A DNA stretch of 64,000 bases from Burkholderia pyrrocinia (GCF_003330765.1 NZ_CP024902.1:992001-1056000), one strand, 5' to 3'; counted from the stretch's first letter, positions 7,727-16,502 are shown. The notes: a model not told the origin generated them from the sequence alone. Numbers and translations are program-made.

Positions 7727-8482
7727 CTACGCGCGCACGACCGTCACGCCCGCCGCCTCGATCGGCTTCGTCAGCGCGGCGTCGGTTTCCTTCTCGACCA
7801 CGACGGTCTGTGCCAGCGTGAGGTCGCCGATCACGAACTGCGACGCCGCGCGCAGTTTCGACTGCGACGCGAGCACGACCGTCTCGGCTGCGCGTTCGGC
7901 CAGCGCGCGCTTGATCGCGGCTTCCTCGAAATCGCCGGTGCTCAGCCCCGCGACCGGATGCACGCCCGTGACGCCCATGAAGTACAGGTCCGCATGGATG
8001 CGCGAAATACCTTCGATCGCCGCGGCGCCGACGGCGACGATCGAATGCTTGTAGAGCCGCCCGCCGATCAGGATCACGTCGATCGACGGATGCGCGGCCA
8101 GCGCGACCGCGACACTCGGGCTGTGCGTGACGATCGTCGCGCGCAGGTCGGCCGGCAACTGGCTGACGAGCAGCGCCGATGTCGTGCCGCCGTCGACGAT
8201 CGCCACTTGCCCGGGCGCGATCATCTCCGCGGCCCGCCGCGCGATGCGGCGCTTTTCCGCCGTTTCGAGGGCCTCGCGCTGTGCGAACGGCGCGACGGCC
8301 GGCGACGCCGGCAGCGCGCCGCCATGTACGCGCTGCAGCAGGCCTTCGGCCGCGAGCTCGCGCAGGTCGCGGCGGACCGTGTCTTCGGACACGCCGAATT
8401 GCGCGCTCAGCTCGACCGCCAGCACCTGGCCGTCGCGCGCGAGTGCGTCGAGGATCGCTTTCTTGCGTTGCGTCGTCAGCAT
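7727..8482 (-). CDS. DeoR-family transcriptional regulator
   Basis: A 251-aa regulator. Residues ~5-60 are a DeoR helix-turn-helix (ILDALARDGQVLAVELSAQF, then GVSEDTVRRDLRELAAEGLL and RVHGG). Residues ~75-235 are the DeoRC sugar-phosphate sensor, with the phosphate-loop-like IVDGGTTSALL and IGGRLYKHSIVAVGAAA. Members usually repress sugar or nucleoside catabolic genes and release DNA on binding a phosphorylated sugar. It is divergent from the NUDIX/DUF4406 pair across 81 bp holding direct repeats, so it probably controls itself and that pair. Confidence 0.9.
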   Translation of the reverse strand: MLTTQRKKAILDALARDGQVLAVELSAQFGVSEDTVRRDLRELAAEGLLQRVHGGALPASPAVAPFAQREALETAEKRRIARRAAEMIAPGQVAIVDGGTTSALLVSQLPADLRATIVTHSPSVAVALAAHPSIDVILIGGRLYKHSIVAVGAAAIEGISRIHADLYFMGVTGVHPVAGLSTGDFEEAAIKRALAERAAETVVLASQSKLRAASQFVIGDLTLAQTVVVEKETDAALTKPIEAAGVTVVRA

Positions 8483-8487
8483 CGTGT

Positions 8488-8524
8488 TTGCACGAAAATT
8501 CTTGAAATTGCACGAATATGCACG
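8488..8524. promoter_or_regulatory. direct-repeat operator candidate for the DeoR regulator
   Basis: The element TTGCACGAA occurs at 8488-8496 and again at 8508-8516, exactly 20 bp apart (about two helical turns), and a third partial copy TGCACG lies at 8519-8524. All are within the 81-bp gap between the divergent DeoR and NUDIX genes. Same-face spaced direct repeats next to a DeoR gene are what an autoregulated operator would look like. Binding is inferred. Confidence 0.5.
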
Positions 8525-8563
8525 TTACCATGGGCACCGTCTTTTGTCGAACGGGAGGCTGGG

Positions 8564-9163
8564 ATGGCTGCAACGCGGGACCGAGTCCGCATCGTCGAGT
8601 CGACGGTGCTGTCCGATGACTGGTATGTGCTGAAGAAGGTGACGTTCGATTACCTGCGCCGTGACGGAACGTGGCAGCGCTTGAGCCGCGAGACTTACGA
8701 TCGCGGCCATGGCGCGACCATCCTGCTGCGCAATGCTGACACGGGCGACGTGCTGCTGACGCGGCAGTTCCGGATGCCGGCGTTCGTCAGCGGGCACGAC
8801 GGCATGCTGCTCGAGGCTGCTGCCGGCCTGCTCGACGACGCGACGCCCGAAGCCCGCATCCGCGCGGAGGCCGAGGAGGAGACCGGCTATCGCGTGCGCG
8901 GCGTGCGCAAGGTGTTCGAGGCGTTCATGAGCCCGGGCTCCGTGACGGAGAAGCTGCATTTCTTCATCGGCGAATACGATGCGTCGCTGCGCACCGGCGA
9001 CGGCGGCGGTGTCGCGCAAGAGGGTGAGGATCTCGAGGTCGTCGAGATGCCGCTGCAGGCGGCGCTGGACGCGATCGAGCGCGGCGAGATCGTCGATGCG
9101 AAGACGATCATGCTGTTGCAGTACGTCGCGCTGCGGGAAACCGCGGGCGCGCGCGCGGCATGA
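8564..9163 (+). CDS. NUDIX hydrolase, NudK-like (GDP-mannose/ADP-sugar pyrophosphatase type)
   Basis: A 199-aa NUDIX enzyme starting at ATG 8564 behind GGGAGG. The Nudix box region is GLLDDATPEARIRAEAEEET followed by GY. The metal-binding EE pair is kept, but the canonical Arg before the Glu is Ala and the first Glu is Thr, small departures that also occur near NudK. Further similarity includes MSPGSVTEKLHFFIGEYDAS. NudK-type enzymes hydrolyse nucleotide sugars to a sugar phosphate and NMP. The coupled downstream gene and divergent DeoR regulator fit a small nucleotide-sugar salvage unit. Confidence 0.82.
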   Translation: MAATRDRVRIVESTVLSDDWYVLKKVTFDYLRRDGTWQRLSRETYDRGHGATILLRNADTGDVLLTRQFRMPAFVSGHDGMLLEAAAGLLDDATPEARIRAEAEEETGYRVRGVRKVFEAFMSPGSVTEKLHFFIGEYDASLRTGDGGGVAQEGEDLEVVEMPLQAALDAIERGEIVDAKTIMLLQYVALRETAGARAA

Positions 9164-9540
9164 CGCCGCTGCTCGTGCTGGTCGCCGGCCCCTATCGCAG
9201 CAGCACGGACGGCGACCCCGCGCGCATCGCCGCGAACCTGCACCGGCTGGAAGCGGCGGCGCTCGCCGTGTATCGCCGCGGGCATGTGCCGATGATCGGC
9301 GAATGGGTGTCGCTGCCGCTCGCCGTCGCGGCCGGGTCGCGACAGGTCGGCGACGCAATCAGCGAGGCGTTCCTGTATCCGGCCGCGCACCGGCTTCTGC
9401 GATGCTGCGATGCGATATGGCGGATCGACGGCGCGTCGCGCGGGGCGGATGCGGACGTCAGCCTCGCGCGGCGCCTCGGCAAGCCGGTCTATTTCGCGGT
9501 CGACGAGATTCCGGTCGCGCAGGACGATTCGGATAGCTGA
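9160..9540 (+). CDS. DUF4406 / nucleoside 2-deoxyribosyltransferase-like protein
   Basis: A 126-aa soluble protein whose ATG overlaps the NUDIX stop (ATGA, 9160-9163). It begins LLVLVAGPYRSSTDGD and continues ALAVYRRGHVPMIGEWVSLP, CDAIWRIDGASRGADADVSL and ARRLGKPVYF. This is the Rossmann-like layout of DUF4406 and the nucleoside 2-deoxyribosyltransferase clan (GPYR near the N-terminus, SxGAxxDVxxA later). It probably cleaves or transfers an N-glycosidic bond on a nucleotide. Coupling to NudK suggests shared handling of a modified nucleotide; this is inference. Confidence 0.75.
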   Translation: MTPLLVLVAGPYRSSTDGDPARIAANLHRLEAAALAVYRRGHVPMIGEWVSLPLAVAAGSRQVGDAISEAFLYPAAHRLLRCCDAIWRIDGASRGADADVSLARRLGKPVYFAVDEIPVAQDDSDS

Positions 9541-9724
9541 ACGGGCGGGGAGGCGCCGGGCCGCGGCATCGCCGGCGGCTCCCCGCATCGGCCCAGCGCC
9601 TGCGTCGCCAGCGGCCGGACGAGTGCGGCGTCATGCCGTTGCATGGCACATGCGGCGCGGCGCCCGAACCGGCGTATGATCGCGACGCCGCCCGTGCACC
9701 GCTCGACGTTATCGCCGCCCCATC

Positions 9725-10591
9725 ATGCCGTTCTCCGATTCCACCGACTCCACCGCCGCCGTCGCGCAACTTCCTGCCGATCTCGTCGCTTCCGCCGTTG
9801 ATGCGCTCGCGCGCGCCGACGCATTGCTCGTGACGGCCGGCGCGGGCATCGGCGTCGATTCCGGACTACCCGATTTTCGCGGCACGGACGGCTTCTGGCG
9901 CGCGTATCCCGCGTTGCGCCACGAGCGTTTCGAATTCCACGAGATCGCATCGCCGCACGCGTTCCGTGCGCGCGCGCAGCTCGCGTGGGGGTTCTACGGG
10001 CACCGTCTCGCGCTTTACCGCGCGACGGTGCCGCATGCGGGCTTCGCGATCCTGCGCCGCTGGATCGATGCGATGCCGAACGGCGGCTTCGTGCTGACGA
10101 GCAACGTCGACGGCCAGTTCCAGAAAGCCGGCTTCGATCCGGCGCGGATTGTCGAGATCCACGGCTCGATTCATGCGATGCAGTGCCTGCGTCCCTGTTC
10201 GGACGACACGTGGGATGCGGCGCCGTTCGTGCCGGACGTCGACGCAGTCACGTGCCGCCTCGTCGGCGAAGCGCCGCACTGCCCGCGCTGCGGCGGCCTC
10301 GCGCGGCCGAACATCCTGATGTTTGGCGACACCGGCTGGCTCGGTGCGCGCTACGACGCACAGGAGCGCGCGCTGGAAGACTGGATCGCGCGGGTCGGGC
10401 GCGTCGCCGTGGTCGAGATCGGCGCGGGCACCGCGATTCCGACCGTGCGCGTGCTGAGCGAACGGCTCGGCGACGACGTGATTCGCATCAACGCGCGCGA
10501 AGCGCATGCGCGCCGTGCGGACGTGATCGGGCTGAAGGGCGGCGCGCTGGCGACGCTGGGCGTGCTCGACCGCGCGTGGCACGGCGGCTGA
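9725..10591 (+). CDS. SIR2-family NAD-dependent protein deacylase
   Basis: A 288-aa sirtuin. NAD-binding motif: LLVTAGAGIGVDSGLPDFRG (about residues 35-55). A TSNVDGQFQ segment stands in for the usual TQNIDxLHQ, and the catalytic histidine lies in VEIHGSIHAMQC. The zinc site is CLRPC (C-x3-C, unusual) plus CPRCGGLARPNILMFG. It differs from typical CobB in the spacing of the first cysteine pair and the loss of His in the QNIDxLH motif, so substrate preference may differ. It has its own short upstream gap and no obvious operon partner. Confidence 0.85.
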   Translation: MPFSDSTDSTAAVAQLPADLVASAVDALARADALLVTAGAGIGVDSGLPDFRGTDGFWRAYPALRHERFEFHEIASPHAFRARAQLAWGFYGHRLALYRATVPHAGFAILRRWIDAMPNGGFVLTSNVDGQFQKAGFDPARIVEIHGSIHAMQCLRPCSDDTWDAAPFVPDVDAVTCRLVGEAPHCPRCGGLARPNILMFGDTGWLGARYDAQERALEDWIARVGRVAVVEIGAGTAIPTVRVLSERLGDDVIRINAREAHARRADVIGLKGGALATLGVLDRAWHGG

Positions 10592-10697
10592 GTGCCGCGC
10601 CGCGGGCCGGCCGCCGGCATTGCCGGCGCGGCGCGATTCCGCATACAGTTCAGCCTAGGCCGCATCCGCCACGCGGCGTCGTCAGCGAGGAGTGCTC

Positions 10698-11084
10698 TTG
10701 TTCTATTCGATCGTCGCGATCTTCGTCGGCGCCGGGCTCGGCGCATTGCTGCGCTGGTTCCTGAGTCTCGCGCTCAACGAATTCTTTCCCGCGGTGCCGC
10801 TCGGCACGCTCGCCGCGAACCTGATCGGCGGCTACGTGATCGGCATTGCCGCCGTCGTGTTCACGACCCGCGTCGGGCTGCCGCCCGAGTGGCGGCTGTT
10901 CGTGATCACGGGTTTCCTCGGCGGCCTCACGACGTTCTCGACCTATTCGGTCGAAGTGATGACGCATGCGCTGCAGGGCGAATTCGGATGGGCGTTTGCG
11001 GTGGCTGCCCTACACTTGACTGGATCGTTCGCGCTGACGGCGTTCGGCATGTGGACCGCGCGTGCGTGGCTCGCGGTGGCCTGA
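10698..11084 (+). CDS. crcB: fluoride channel CrcB (Fluc)
   Basis: A 128-aa protein with four membrane helices that forms the dual-topology fluoride channel. I choose TTG at 10698 ([20 protein letters not shown]), 5 bp behind AGGAG; a GTG at 10692 would also be in frame. Family motifs are [26 protein letters not shown] and [15 protein letters not shown]. It protects against fluoride by passive export. No fluoride riboswitch is evident in the ~105 bp upstream. The downstream DUF190 gene is a frequent partner of crcB. Confidence 0.92.
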   Translation: MFYSIVAIFVGAGLGALLRWFLSLALNEFFPAVPLGTLAANLIGGYVIGIAAVVFTTRVGLPPEWRLFVITGFLGGLTTFSTYSVEVMTHALQGEFGWAFAVAALHLTGSFALTAFGMWTARAWLAVA

Positions 11085-11107
11085 GCGCGCCGGTATCGGA
11101 GGAAGCG

Positions 11108-11458
11108 ATGGACAGGGTCTTCTTGCGCTTCTATGTGCACGAGCAGCACCGGCTGCACTGGAAGCCGCTGTGGGAGTGGCTGCTGGAGGAGGCGAACCGG
11201 ATGGGCGTCGCGGGCGGTTCCGCGTTTCGCGCGATGGCCGGCTTCGGGCAGCATCGCGTGCTGCACGAGGATCGCTTCTTCGAACTGCAGGGTTCGCTCA
11301 CGATCGAGGTCGAATTCATCGTCACCGAGAACGAAGCGCAGCGGCTGCTCGAGCGGCTGTCGCGCGAGAAGGTGCGCGTGTGCTATGCGATGATTCCGGC
11401 GCGCTTCGGCGTGATCGACACGCTCGGCGCGCCGCCGGCGCAGGGGCCGGCAGCATAG
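11108..11458 (+). CDS. DUF190 protein, CrcB-associated
   Basis: A 116-aa soluble protein with a PII-like (ferredoxin-fold) layout, starting at ATG 11108 behind a GGAGGAAG ribosome site. Typical DUF190 segments are FYVHEQHRLHWKPLWEWLLE, GSAFRAMAGFGQHRVLHEDR and VEFIVTENEAQRLLERLSRE. It lies 23 bp behind crcB, so the two are co-transcribed. DUF190 proteins regularly neighbour crcB and may modulate the channel, but a mechanism is not established. The stop lies inside the terminator hairpin. Confidence 0.88.
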   Translation: MDRVFLRFYVHEQHRLHWKPLWEWLLEEANRMGVAGGSAFRAMAGFGQHRVLHEDRFFELQGSLTIEVEFIVTENEAQRLLERLSREKVRVCYAMIPARFGVIDTLGAPPAQGPAA

Positions 11459-11486
11459 GGCCCGTTATTAGCGTGAACGGGCCCTA
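11456..11486. terminator. bidirectional stem-loop between DUF190 and yggT
   Basis: Perfect 11-bp inverted repeat TAGGGCCCGTT / AACGGGCCCTA with a 9-base loop. It begins in the stop codon of the DUF190 gene and ends 10 bp from the stop of the convergent yggT gene. No clear T-run follows on either strand, so efficiency is uncertain. Confidence 0.6.
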
Positions 11487-11496
11487 GGATACGGCG

Positions 11497-12060
11497 TCAG
11501 ATACCGAACATCGTCATCGACACGGCGGCGCGCGTGACGATCATCAGCAGCACCTGCACGATCACGAACAGCAGGATCGGCGACAGGTCGATGCCGCCGA
11601 GGTTCGGGATGATGCGGCGCAGCGGGTTCAGGAACGGCGCGGTGAGCTGGAGGAGGATCGGCATCGCCGGCGAGCGCGGGTTGAGCCACGACAGCAGCGC
11701 CATCAGGATCGTCATCCAGATCACGAGGTTGAGCGCCCACTTCACGACGGTGAGCAGTGCGACCACGACGAGCGTCGCGATCACCGAGGCCGGATCGAAG
11801 CCGGCCATCACGACCATCAGCACGACGTAGACGAGCGCGGTGAGCAACGCGGCGACGATGCTGGCCCAGTCGATGCCGCGCACGCCCGCGATCACGCGGC
11901 GCAGCGGCAGCACGAGCCAGTTGGTCGCCTGCAGCACGGCCTGCGTGACGGGGTTGTACGGCGGCACGCGGACGGCCTGCATCCAGACGCGCAGGATCAG
12001 CGCGGCGCCGAACAGCGTGAAGAGGGTATTGAGCAGAAAACGGGCGATCTCGCCGAACAT
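11497..12060 (-). CDS. YggT family membrane protein
   Basis: A 187-aa inner-membrane protein with duplicated hydrophobic blocks: LLNTLFTLFGAALILRVWMQ ... NPVTQAVLQATNWLVLPLRR, then a second copy WALNLVIWMTILMALLSWLN ... LLQLTAPFLNPLRRIIPNLG. ATG 12060 (MFGEIARF) is preferred over one three codons upstream because AAGGA sits 8 bp before it. The family is linked to envelope function and osmotic tolerance. It sits downstream of the DUF2520 dehydrogenase-like gene in the same direction. Confidence 0.9.
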   Translation of the reverse strand: MFGEIARFLLNTLFTLFGAALILRVWMQAVRVPPYNPVTQAVLQATNWLVLPLRRVIAGVRGIDWASIVAALLTALVYVVLMVVMAGFDPASVIATLVVVALLTVVKWALNLVIWMTILMALLSWLNPRSPAMPILLQLTAPFLNPLRRIIPNLGGIDLSPILLFVIVQVLLMIVTRAAVSMTMFGI

Positions 12061-12136
12061 CGTTGGCATCCTTTTTATACAGTCGAGTAGCGTGCGGCCG
12101 CCAACGCCGGTTGGCGGCGCATCGGCCGACACATTA

Positions 12137-13066
12137 TCACGCCTCGTCCCGCGACGGGGAGGGGTGGGCGGCCGCGCGCGCGAGCGACATTTCGACGGCT
12201 TCGGCGAGTGCCGGCAACGACGCCGGCGGCGCGGCACGCTTCGCCGCGAGCGCGACCGCGCGGCGCGTCATTAGCGCGTACAGCGTCGCGTGATCGCCGC
12301 CGCGCGCTTCGAGCAGCGCGAGCTGGCGTTCGACGATGCCCGTATCGCCGCGCGACACCGGGCCGGCGAGCGCGTTCGCGAGCCCCTTGTCGCGAGCGGT
12401 CTCGATCGTGCCGGCCAGCATCGGCAGCAGGGCGCGCAGCGCGGCTTCCTCGTCGAAACCGAGGCCGCGCCACAGCTCGACCGCTTCCGACAGCCCGCAC
12501 AGCGCGAAGCTCGCCGCGTAGTGCGCGGCCGCGTGATAGAGCATCCGGCCGCCGGCCGGAATCGACAGCGGATGGCAGCCGAGTGCGGCAGCAAGTCGCA
12601 TCAGCGTCGCATGCAAGGCGCCGTCGGCTTCGATCGTGACCGAGCAGCCGTCGATGCGGGCGAGGTCGGCGTCGGTGCCGCCGAACAGGTAGAGCGGATG
12701 GAAGCCGCCGGTGGCCGGGCCTTGCCGTTTCGCCGGATCGAGCAGCGCGACCGCCGACGCGCCGCTGCAGTGGACGACCGCCTGCCGTGCGGCGCGCGAT
12801 GCGTCGAAGTGGAGTGCAGCGGCGGTCGACACAAGATGGTCGTCGGGCACCGTCAGGAAGATCAGGTCGGCGGCGTCGGCGACCTGCTGCGGCGCATCGA
12901 CCGCCTGGCAACCGTCGATGCGCGCGGCGAGGGCCCTGGCCGATTCGGGCGTGCGGCTCGCGATCGCGACGACGGGAAAGCCGGCTTGCGCGAAGCGCTG
13001 CGCGACACAGCGCGCGAGGCGGCCGGCGCCGATGAAGCCGAGGCGGGGTGTATCGGGGAGGGACAT
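12137..13066 (-). CDS. Rossmann-like and DUF2520 domain protein
   Basis: A 309-aa protein. Residues ~8-120 are an NAD(P)-binding Rossmann fold (LGFIGAGRLARCVAQRFAQA, with VPDDHLVSTA later), and ~140-270 are the all-helical DUF2520 domain (LYHAAAHYAASFALCGLSEA). The layout resembles delta-1-pyrroline-5-carboxylate reductase and 3-hydroxyisobutyrate dehydrogenases, but no catalytic role is established for this family. It lies 76 bp before yggT on the same strand, recalling the proC-yggT order seen elsewhere. Confidence 0.88.
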   Translation of the reverse strand: MSLPDTPRLGFIGAGRLARCVAQRFAQAGFPVVAIASRTPESARALAARIDGCQAVDAPQQVADAADLIFLTVPDDHLVSTAAALHFDASRAARQAVVHCSGASAVALLDPAKRQGPATGGFHPLYLFGGTDADLARIDGCSVTIEADGALHATLMRLAAALGCHPLSIPAGGRMLYHAAAHYAASFALCGLSEAVELWRGLGFDEEAALRALLPMLAGTIETARDKGLANALAGPVSRGDTGIVERQLALLEARGGDHATLYALMTRRAVALAAKRAAPPASLPALAEAVEMSLARAAAHPSPSRDEA

Positions 13067-13569
13067 GGCAACGGACGAAGCGAAAACGAAGCAGCCGCCA
13101 GTATCGCAGGAATGGCGGCGGGGTCGCGGCTGGTCGATTTCCGCGCAGACGCAGGTATGGCTTACCGGTAGGCGGTGCGATCCACGCGTGTAGTGGCGCC
13201 CGGCGTCACGGTCGAATCACGATCGTAGAATCCGACCCCGAAACGCGTCGCGCTTGAAATGTCGGTGTTTTGTCTCAAATTTGTAATCGTTCATTACGTC
13301 TGCGTGCGCGCTGCGCGAGCCGTATCCGGTAAGACTGACCGGCCATCGCGTTGCGACCCGACTCGTCGGACGGAATCACGCGACTCGCAAGGGGCGCCGC
13401 CGGCTCTGGAAGCCACGTCGCACGGCGGCTCCGGCCGCGTGCAATTGCAATTTGCAACAAATGCGCAATACACGTGGGGCGGGTTTTCGCTACATTGCTT
13501 CCATGCGACGTGCATGCCCGCCGTTGCCGACAGGAGCGCACAAAATACCGCTCCAGCAGGAGAATCGAA
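13067..13569. other. 503-bp intergenic region between divergent genes
   Basis: No credible coding sequence is seen. It contains an imperfectly isolated dyad GTAAT-CGTTC-ATTAC (13283-13297), and TACATT at 13491-13496, a possible -10 box for the secreted-protein gene, without a clear -35 partner. The DUF2520 promoter must lie at the left end. Base composition is lower in GC around 13260-13300 and 13440-13500, as expected of regulatory DNA. Confidence 0.3.
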
Positions 13570-13884
13570 GTGAAAAAGCTCATTCCGTTCATCGCCGCCG
13601 CCGCGCTGGGCCTGGGTGCCGCGAGCGCCGCGCAGGCTCACGTGTCGATCGGGGTCGGCATCGGTATCCCGGTCGCACCCGCGTACCCCGTCTACGCACC
13701 GCCGCCGCCCGTGTACTACGCGCCGCCGCCTCCGCCCGTCTACTACGCACCGGCACCGGCCTACTATGCGCCGCCGCCCGCCGTGGTCGTCGGTGGCTAC
13801 GGCGGCTACGGTGGCTACTACGGTCGTCCGTACTGGCGTCATGGTCACGGCGGCTGGGGCCATCACGGCTACTGGCGTCGCTGA
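13570..13884 (+). CDS. secreted low-complexity Pro/Tyr/Gly-rich protein
   Basis: A 104-aa protein starting at GTG 13570 behind CAGGAGA. Residues 1-23 (VKKLIPFIAAAALGLGAASA...QA) are a Sec signal peptide cleaved near AQA-H. The mature part has repeated PPPPVYYAPPP-type units (about residues 44-77), a Gly/Tyr stretch (GGYGGYGGYYGRPYW) and a His/Trp/Gly-rich end (HGHGGWGHHGYWRR). The protein is likely exported and disordered; the His-rich end might bind metal. No enzymatic domain. A strong terminator follows. Confidence 0.8.
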   Translation: MKKLIPFIAAAALGLGAASAAQAHVSIGVGIGIPVAPAYPVYAPPPPVYYAPPPPPVYYAPAPAYYAPPPAVVVGGYGGYGGYYGRPYWRHGHGGWGHHGYWRR

Positions 13885-13914
13885 TTCGTCCCGCGCGGCC
13901 TGACCGCGCGTGGC

Positions 13915-13957
13915 AAAACGGCGCAACGTCCCGTCGAGGGGCGCTGCGCCGTTTTTT
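13915..13957. terminator. Rho-independent terminator
   Basis: AAAACGGCGCA (13915-13925) pairs with TGCGCCGTTTT (13945-13955), with T continuing to 13957. The left arm starts with four A, so it can also serve the convergent LysE-type gene. Confidence 0.8.
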
Positions 13958-14005
13958 ATTGGGGCCGCCGCTCCGCGCGCAGCCCGTCGTCCATGTCGGC
14001 TTCGA

Positions 14006-14674
14006 TTACACCGCGTGCACGATCAGGTCGCGGTAGCCGCCGACGATCACGCTGTACGAGAAATACGCGAACAGCAGTGCCGACGCGATGTGGCACGTGC
14101 GCATCAGCCCGGCGCCCGCACGCTTGCGGCCCTGGCTTGCGAGCGTGCACATGAAGAGCGTCCACGCGAGGCCGCCGAGGAAAAAGCCCGACAGGAACAC
14201 CGACGCCGTCGCCGGCGTGGTCGCGCCGGCTTTCGCGATCAGCGCGCCGCCGACCGCCGCGAACCACAGGATCGCGCTCGGCGACGACATCGCGAGCAGC
14301 ATCCCGCGCAAGAAACTGCGCCGCGCGCTCGCGCGCGGCTGCGGTGTGTCGTCCGCGTCGTCGTCGCCCGCCCTGGCCGGCGCCAGCGCTTCGCGCGCCA
14401 TCTTCCAGGTGAGGAACAGCAGCACGGCGCCGCCGCCGATCCAGACGATCCAGCGCACGGCTTCGAACTGCAACAGCACGGCCATCCCCGCGAGCGCGAG
14501 CGCCGCGTAGACGAGATCGCCGACGCACGAGCCGACGCCGAGCCAGAAGCCCGGCCGGAAGCCGTGCGATAGCGTCAGCGACAGCATCGCGACGTTCACG
14601 AGGCCGATGTCGAGACACAGCGACAGCGACAGAAAGAAACCGTCGGACAGCATGGAGGCGGGCGGAAAACTCAT
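14006..14674 (-). CDS. LysE-family translocator
   Basis: A 222-aa inner-membrane exporter of the LysE/RhtB superfamily. The ATG at 14674 (MSFPPASMLSDGFFLSLSLC) is chosen because the extra 31 residues from 14767 are hydrophilic and unlike the family. Recognisable blocks are LVNVAMLSLTLSHGFRPGFW, GVGSCVGDLVYAALALAGMA and FLRGMLLAMSSPSAILWFAA. A charged loop (RAGDDDADDTPQPRAS) lies between TM3 and TM4. Family members export amino acids or related small molecules; substrate unknown. It is distinct from the decayed ArgO-type remnant at 1.6 kb. Confidence 0.85.
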   Translation of the reverse strand: MSFPPASMLSDGFFLSLSLCLDIGLVNVAMLSLTLSHGFRPGFWLGVGSCVGDLVYAALALAGMAVLLQFEAVRWIVWIGGGAVLLFLTWKMAREALAPARAGDDDADDTPQPRASARRSFLRGMLLAMSSPSAILWFAAVGGALIAKAGATTPATASVFLSGFFLGGLAWTLFMCTLASQGRKRAGAGLMRTCHIASALLFAYFSYSVIVGGYRDLIVHAV

Positions 14675-14732
14675 CGTCGTTGTTCTTGTGGCGATTGCGA
14701 TGCACGGGCCGGCGGGCGCCGGCCGCATGGCT

Positions 14733-16289
14733 TCAGAGTCCGAGCTCCTGCCAGAGCCGATCGACACGCGCCTTCACGGCCGCATCCATCTCGATCGGGC
14801 GGCCCCATTCGCGGTTCGTCTCGCCGGGCCACTTGTTGGTCGCGTCGAGCCCCATCTTCGAGCCGAGGCCGGCGACCGGCGACGCGAAATCGAGATAGTC
14901 GATCGGCGTGCTGTCGACCATCACCGTGTCGCGCACGGGGTCGACGCGCGTCGTGATCGCCCAGATCACTTCCTTCCAGTCGCGGATATTCACGTCCTCG
15001 TCGACGACCACGATGAACTTCGTATACATGAACTGCCGCAGGAAGCTCCACACACCGAACATCACGCGTTTCGCGTGGCCCGCGTAGCTCTTCTTCATCT
15101 GGACGATGGCCATCCGGTAGCTGCAGCCTTCGGGCGGCAGGTAGAAGTCGGTGATCTCCGCGAACTGCTTCTGCAGCAGCGGCACGAACACTTCGTTGAG
15201 CGCGACGCCGAGCACCGCGGGCTCGTCGGGCGGCTTGCCCGTGTAGGTCGAGTGGTAGATCGCGTCGCGGCGCATCGTGATGCGCTCGACGGTGAACACC
15301 GGGAACCACTCCTGCTCGTTGTAATAGCCGGTGTGGTCGCCGTACGGGCCTTCGAGCGCGTGCTCGTACGCGGCGGACGCGCCGTTGGCCGGGCGCGGCG
15401 GTGCGCCGGCCGGAGCGGGCGCCGGTGCACCGTCCTGCGGATGGATGAAGCCTTCGAGCACGATCTCCGCGCGCGCGGGCACCTGCAGCGTGTCGACGCC
15501 GGGCGTCAGGCACTTCGCGAGTTCCGTGCGGCTGCCGCGCAGCAGGCCGGCGAACTGATACTCGGACAGCGAATCGGGCACGGGCGTCACCGCGCCGAGT
15601 GTCGTGGCCGGATCGGCGCCGAGCACGACCGCGACCGGATACGGCTTGCCGGGGTTCTGCAGCGCGAATTCGCGGAAGTCGAGCGCGCCGCCGCGATGCG
15701 CAAGCCAGCGCATGATCAGCTTGTTGCGGCCGATCAGCTGCTGGCGGTAGATGCCGAGGTTCTGGCGAGACTTGTTCGGCCCGCGCGTGACCGTCAGGCC
15801 CCACGTGACGAGCGGCCCGGCATCGCCCGGCCAGCAGGTCTGGATCGGCAGTTTGTGCAGGTCGACGTCGGCGCCTTCCCAGACGATCTCCTGGCACGGC
15901 GGCGACGACACCGACTTTGGCGCCATGTCCCACACGGCCTTCGCGAGCGACAGCAGCTTGCCGGCGTCCTTCAGGCTCTTCGGCGGGTCGGGCTCCTTCA
16001 GCGCGGACAGCAGGCGCCCGAGATCGCGCAGCGAATCGAGCGCGGCGTCGTCGCCCGCATCGACGCCCATTCCGAGCGCGACGCGGCGCGGCGTGCCGAA
16101 CAGGTTGCCGAGCACGGGGAACGCATTGCCGGGTGGCGCGTTGAACAGCAGCGCAGGGCCGCCGGCGCGCAGCACGCGGTCGCACAGCTCGGTCATTTCG
16201 AGCACGGGCGACACGGGTTGCGTGACGCGCCGCAGTTCGCTGAGCGTCTCGAGGCGCTGGATGAAATCTCGTAAGTCTTTGTATTTCAT
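14733..16289 (-). CDS. ubiD: 4-hydroxy-3-polyprenylbenzoate decarboxylase UbiD
   Basis: A 518-aa prenyl-FMN-dependent decarboxylase of ubiquinone synthesis, starting [20 protein letters not shown]. Family hallmarks: [60 protein letters not shown] and [20 protein letters not shown]. An insertion of about 26 Ala/Pro/Gly-rich residues ([20 protein letters not shown] and on, about residues 284-309) sits just before the conserved EGPYGDHTG, where relatives have a few residues. It is probably a surface loop. The prenyltransferase gene is not nearby. Confidence 0.93.
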   Translation of the reverse strand: MKYKDLRDFIQRLETLSELRRVTQPVSPVLEMTELCDRVLRAGGPALLFNAPPGNAFPVLGNLFGTPRRVALGMGVDAGDDAALDSLRDLGRLLSALKEPDPPKSLKDAGKLLSLAKAVWDMAPKSVSSPPCQEIVWEGADVDLHKLPIQTCWPGDAGPLVTWGLTVTRGPNKSRQNLGIYRQQLIGRNKLIMRWLAHRGGALDFREFALQNPGKPYPVAVVLGADPATTLGAVTPVPDSLSEYQFAGLLRGSRTELAKCLTPGVDTLQVPARAEIVLEGFIHPQDGAPAPAPAGAPPRPANGASAAYEHALEGPYGDHTGYYNEQEWFPVFTVERITMRRDAIYHSTYTGKPPDEPAVLGVALNEVFVPLLQKQFAEITDFYLPPEGCSYRMAIVQMKKSYAGHAKRVMFGVWSFLRQFMYTKFIVVVDEDVNIRDWKEVIWAITTRVDPVRDTVMVDSTPIDYLDFASPVAGLGSKMGLDATNKWPGETNREWGRPIEMDAAVKARVDRLWQELGL

Positions 16290-16502
16290 GAAGAAGGTCC
16301 GGGCCACCCGCACGGCGGGCAGCGGTGGGCGGGCGCAGCGGCCGGCTGCGGCCCCGAATCGACCGACGATTTTACCCGGGCCGCCGCGCGCGCGCCGGCG
16401 GAGAAAAAAGTCGACCGCGCGCAAACCCCCTACGGCACGGGACTTGCGATCTGAAGAGCGGTTTCAAATTACTTTTTGTTATGATTTTGAGATTTTATAG
16501 TG

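Noticed and set aside
10592..10697. Fluoride riboswitch before crcB
   Set aside because: The short GC-rich leader lacks the conserved pseudoknot blocks of the crcB motif.
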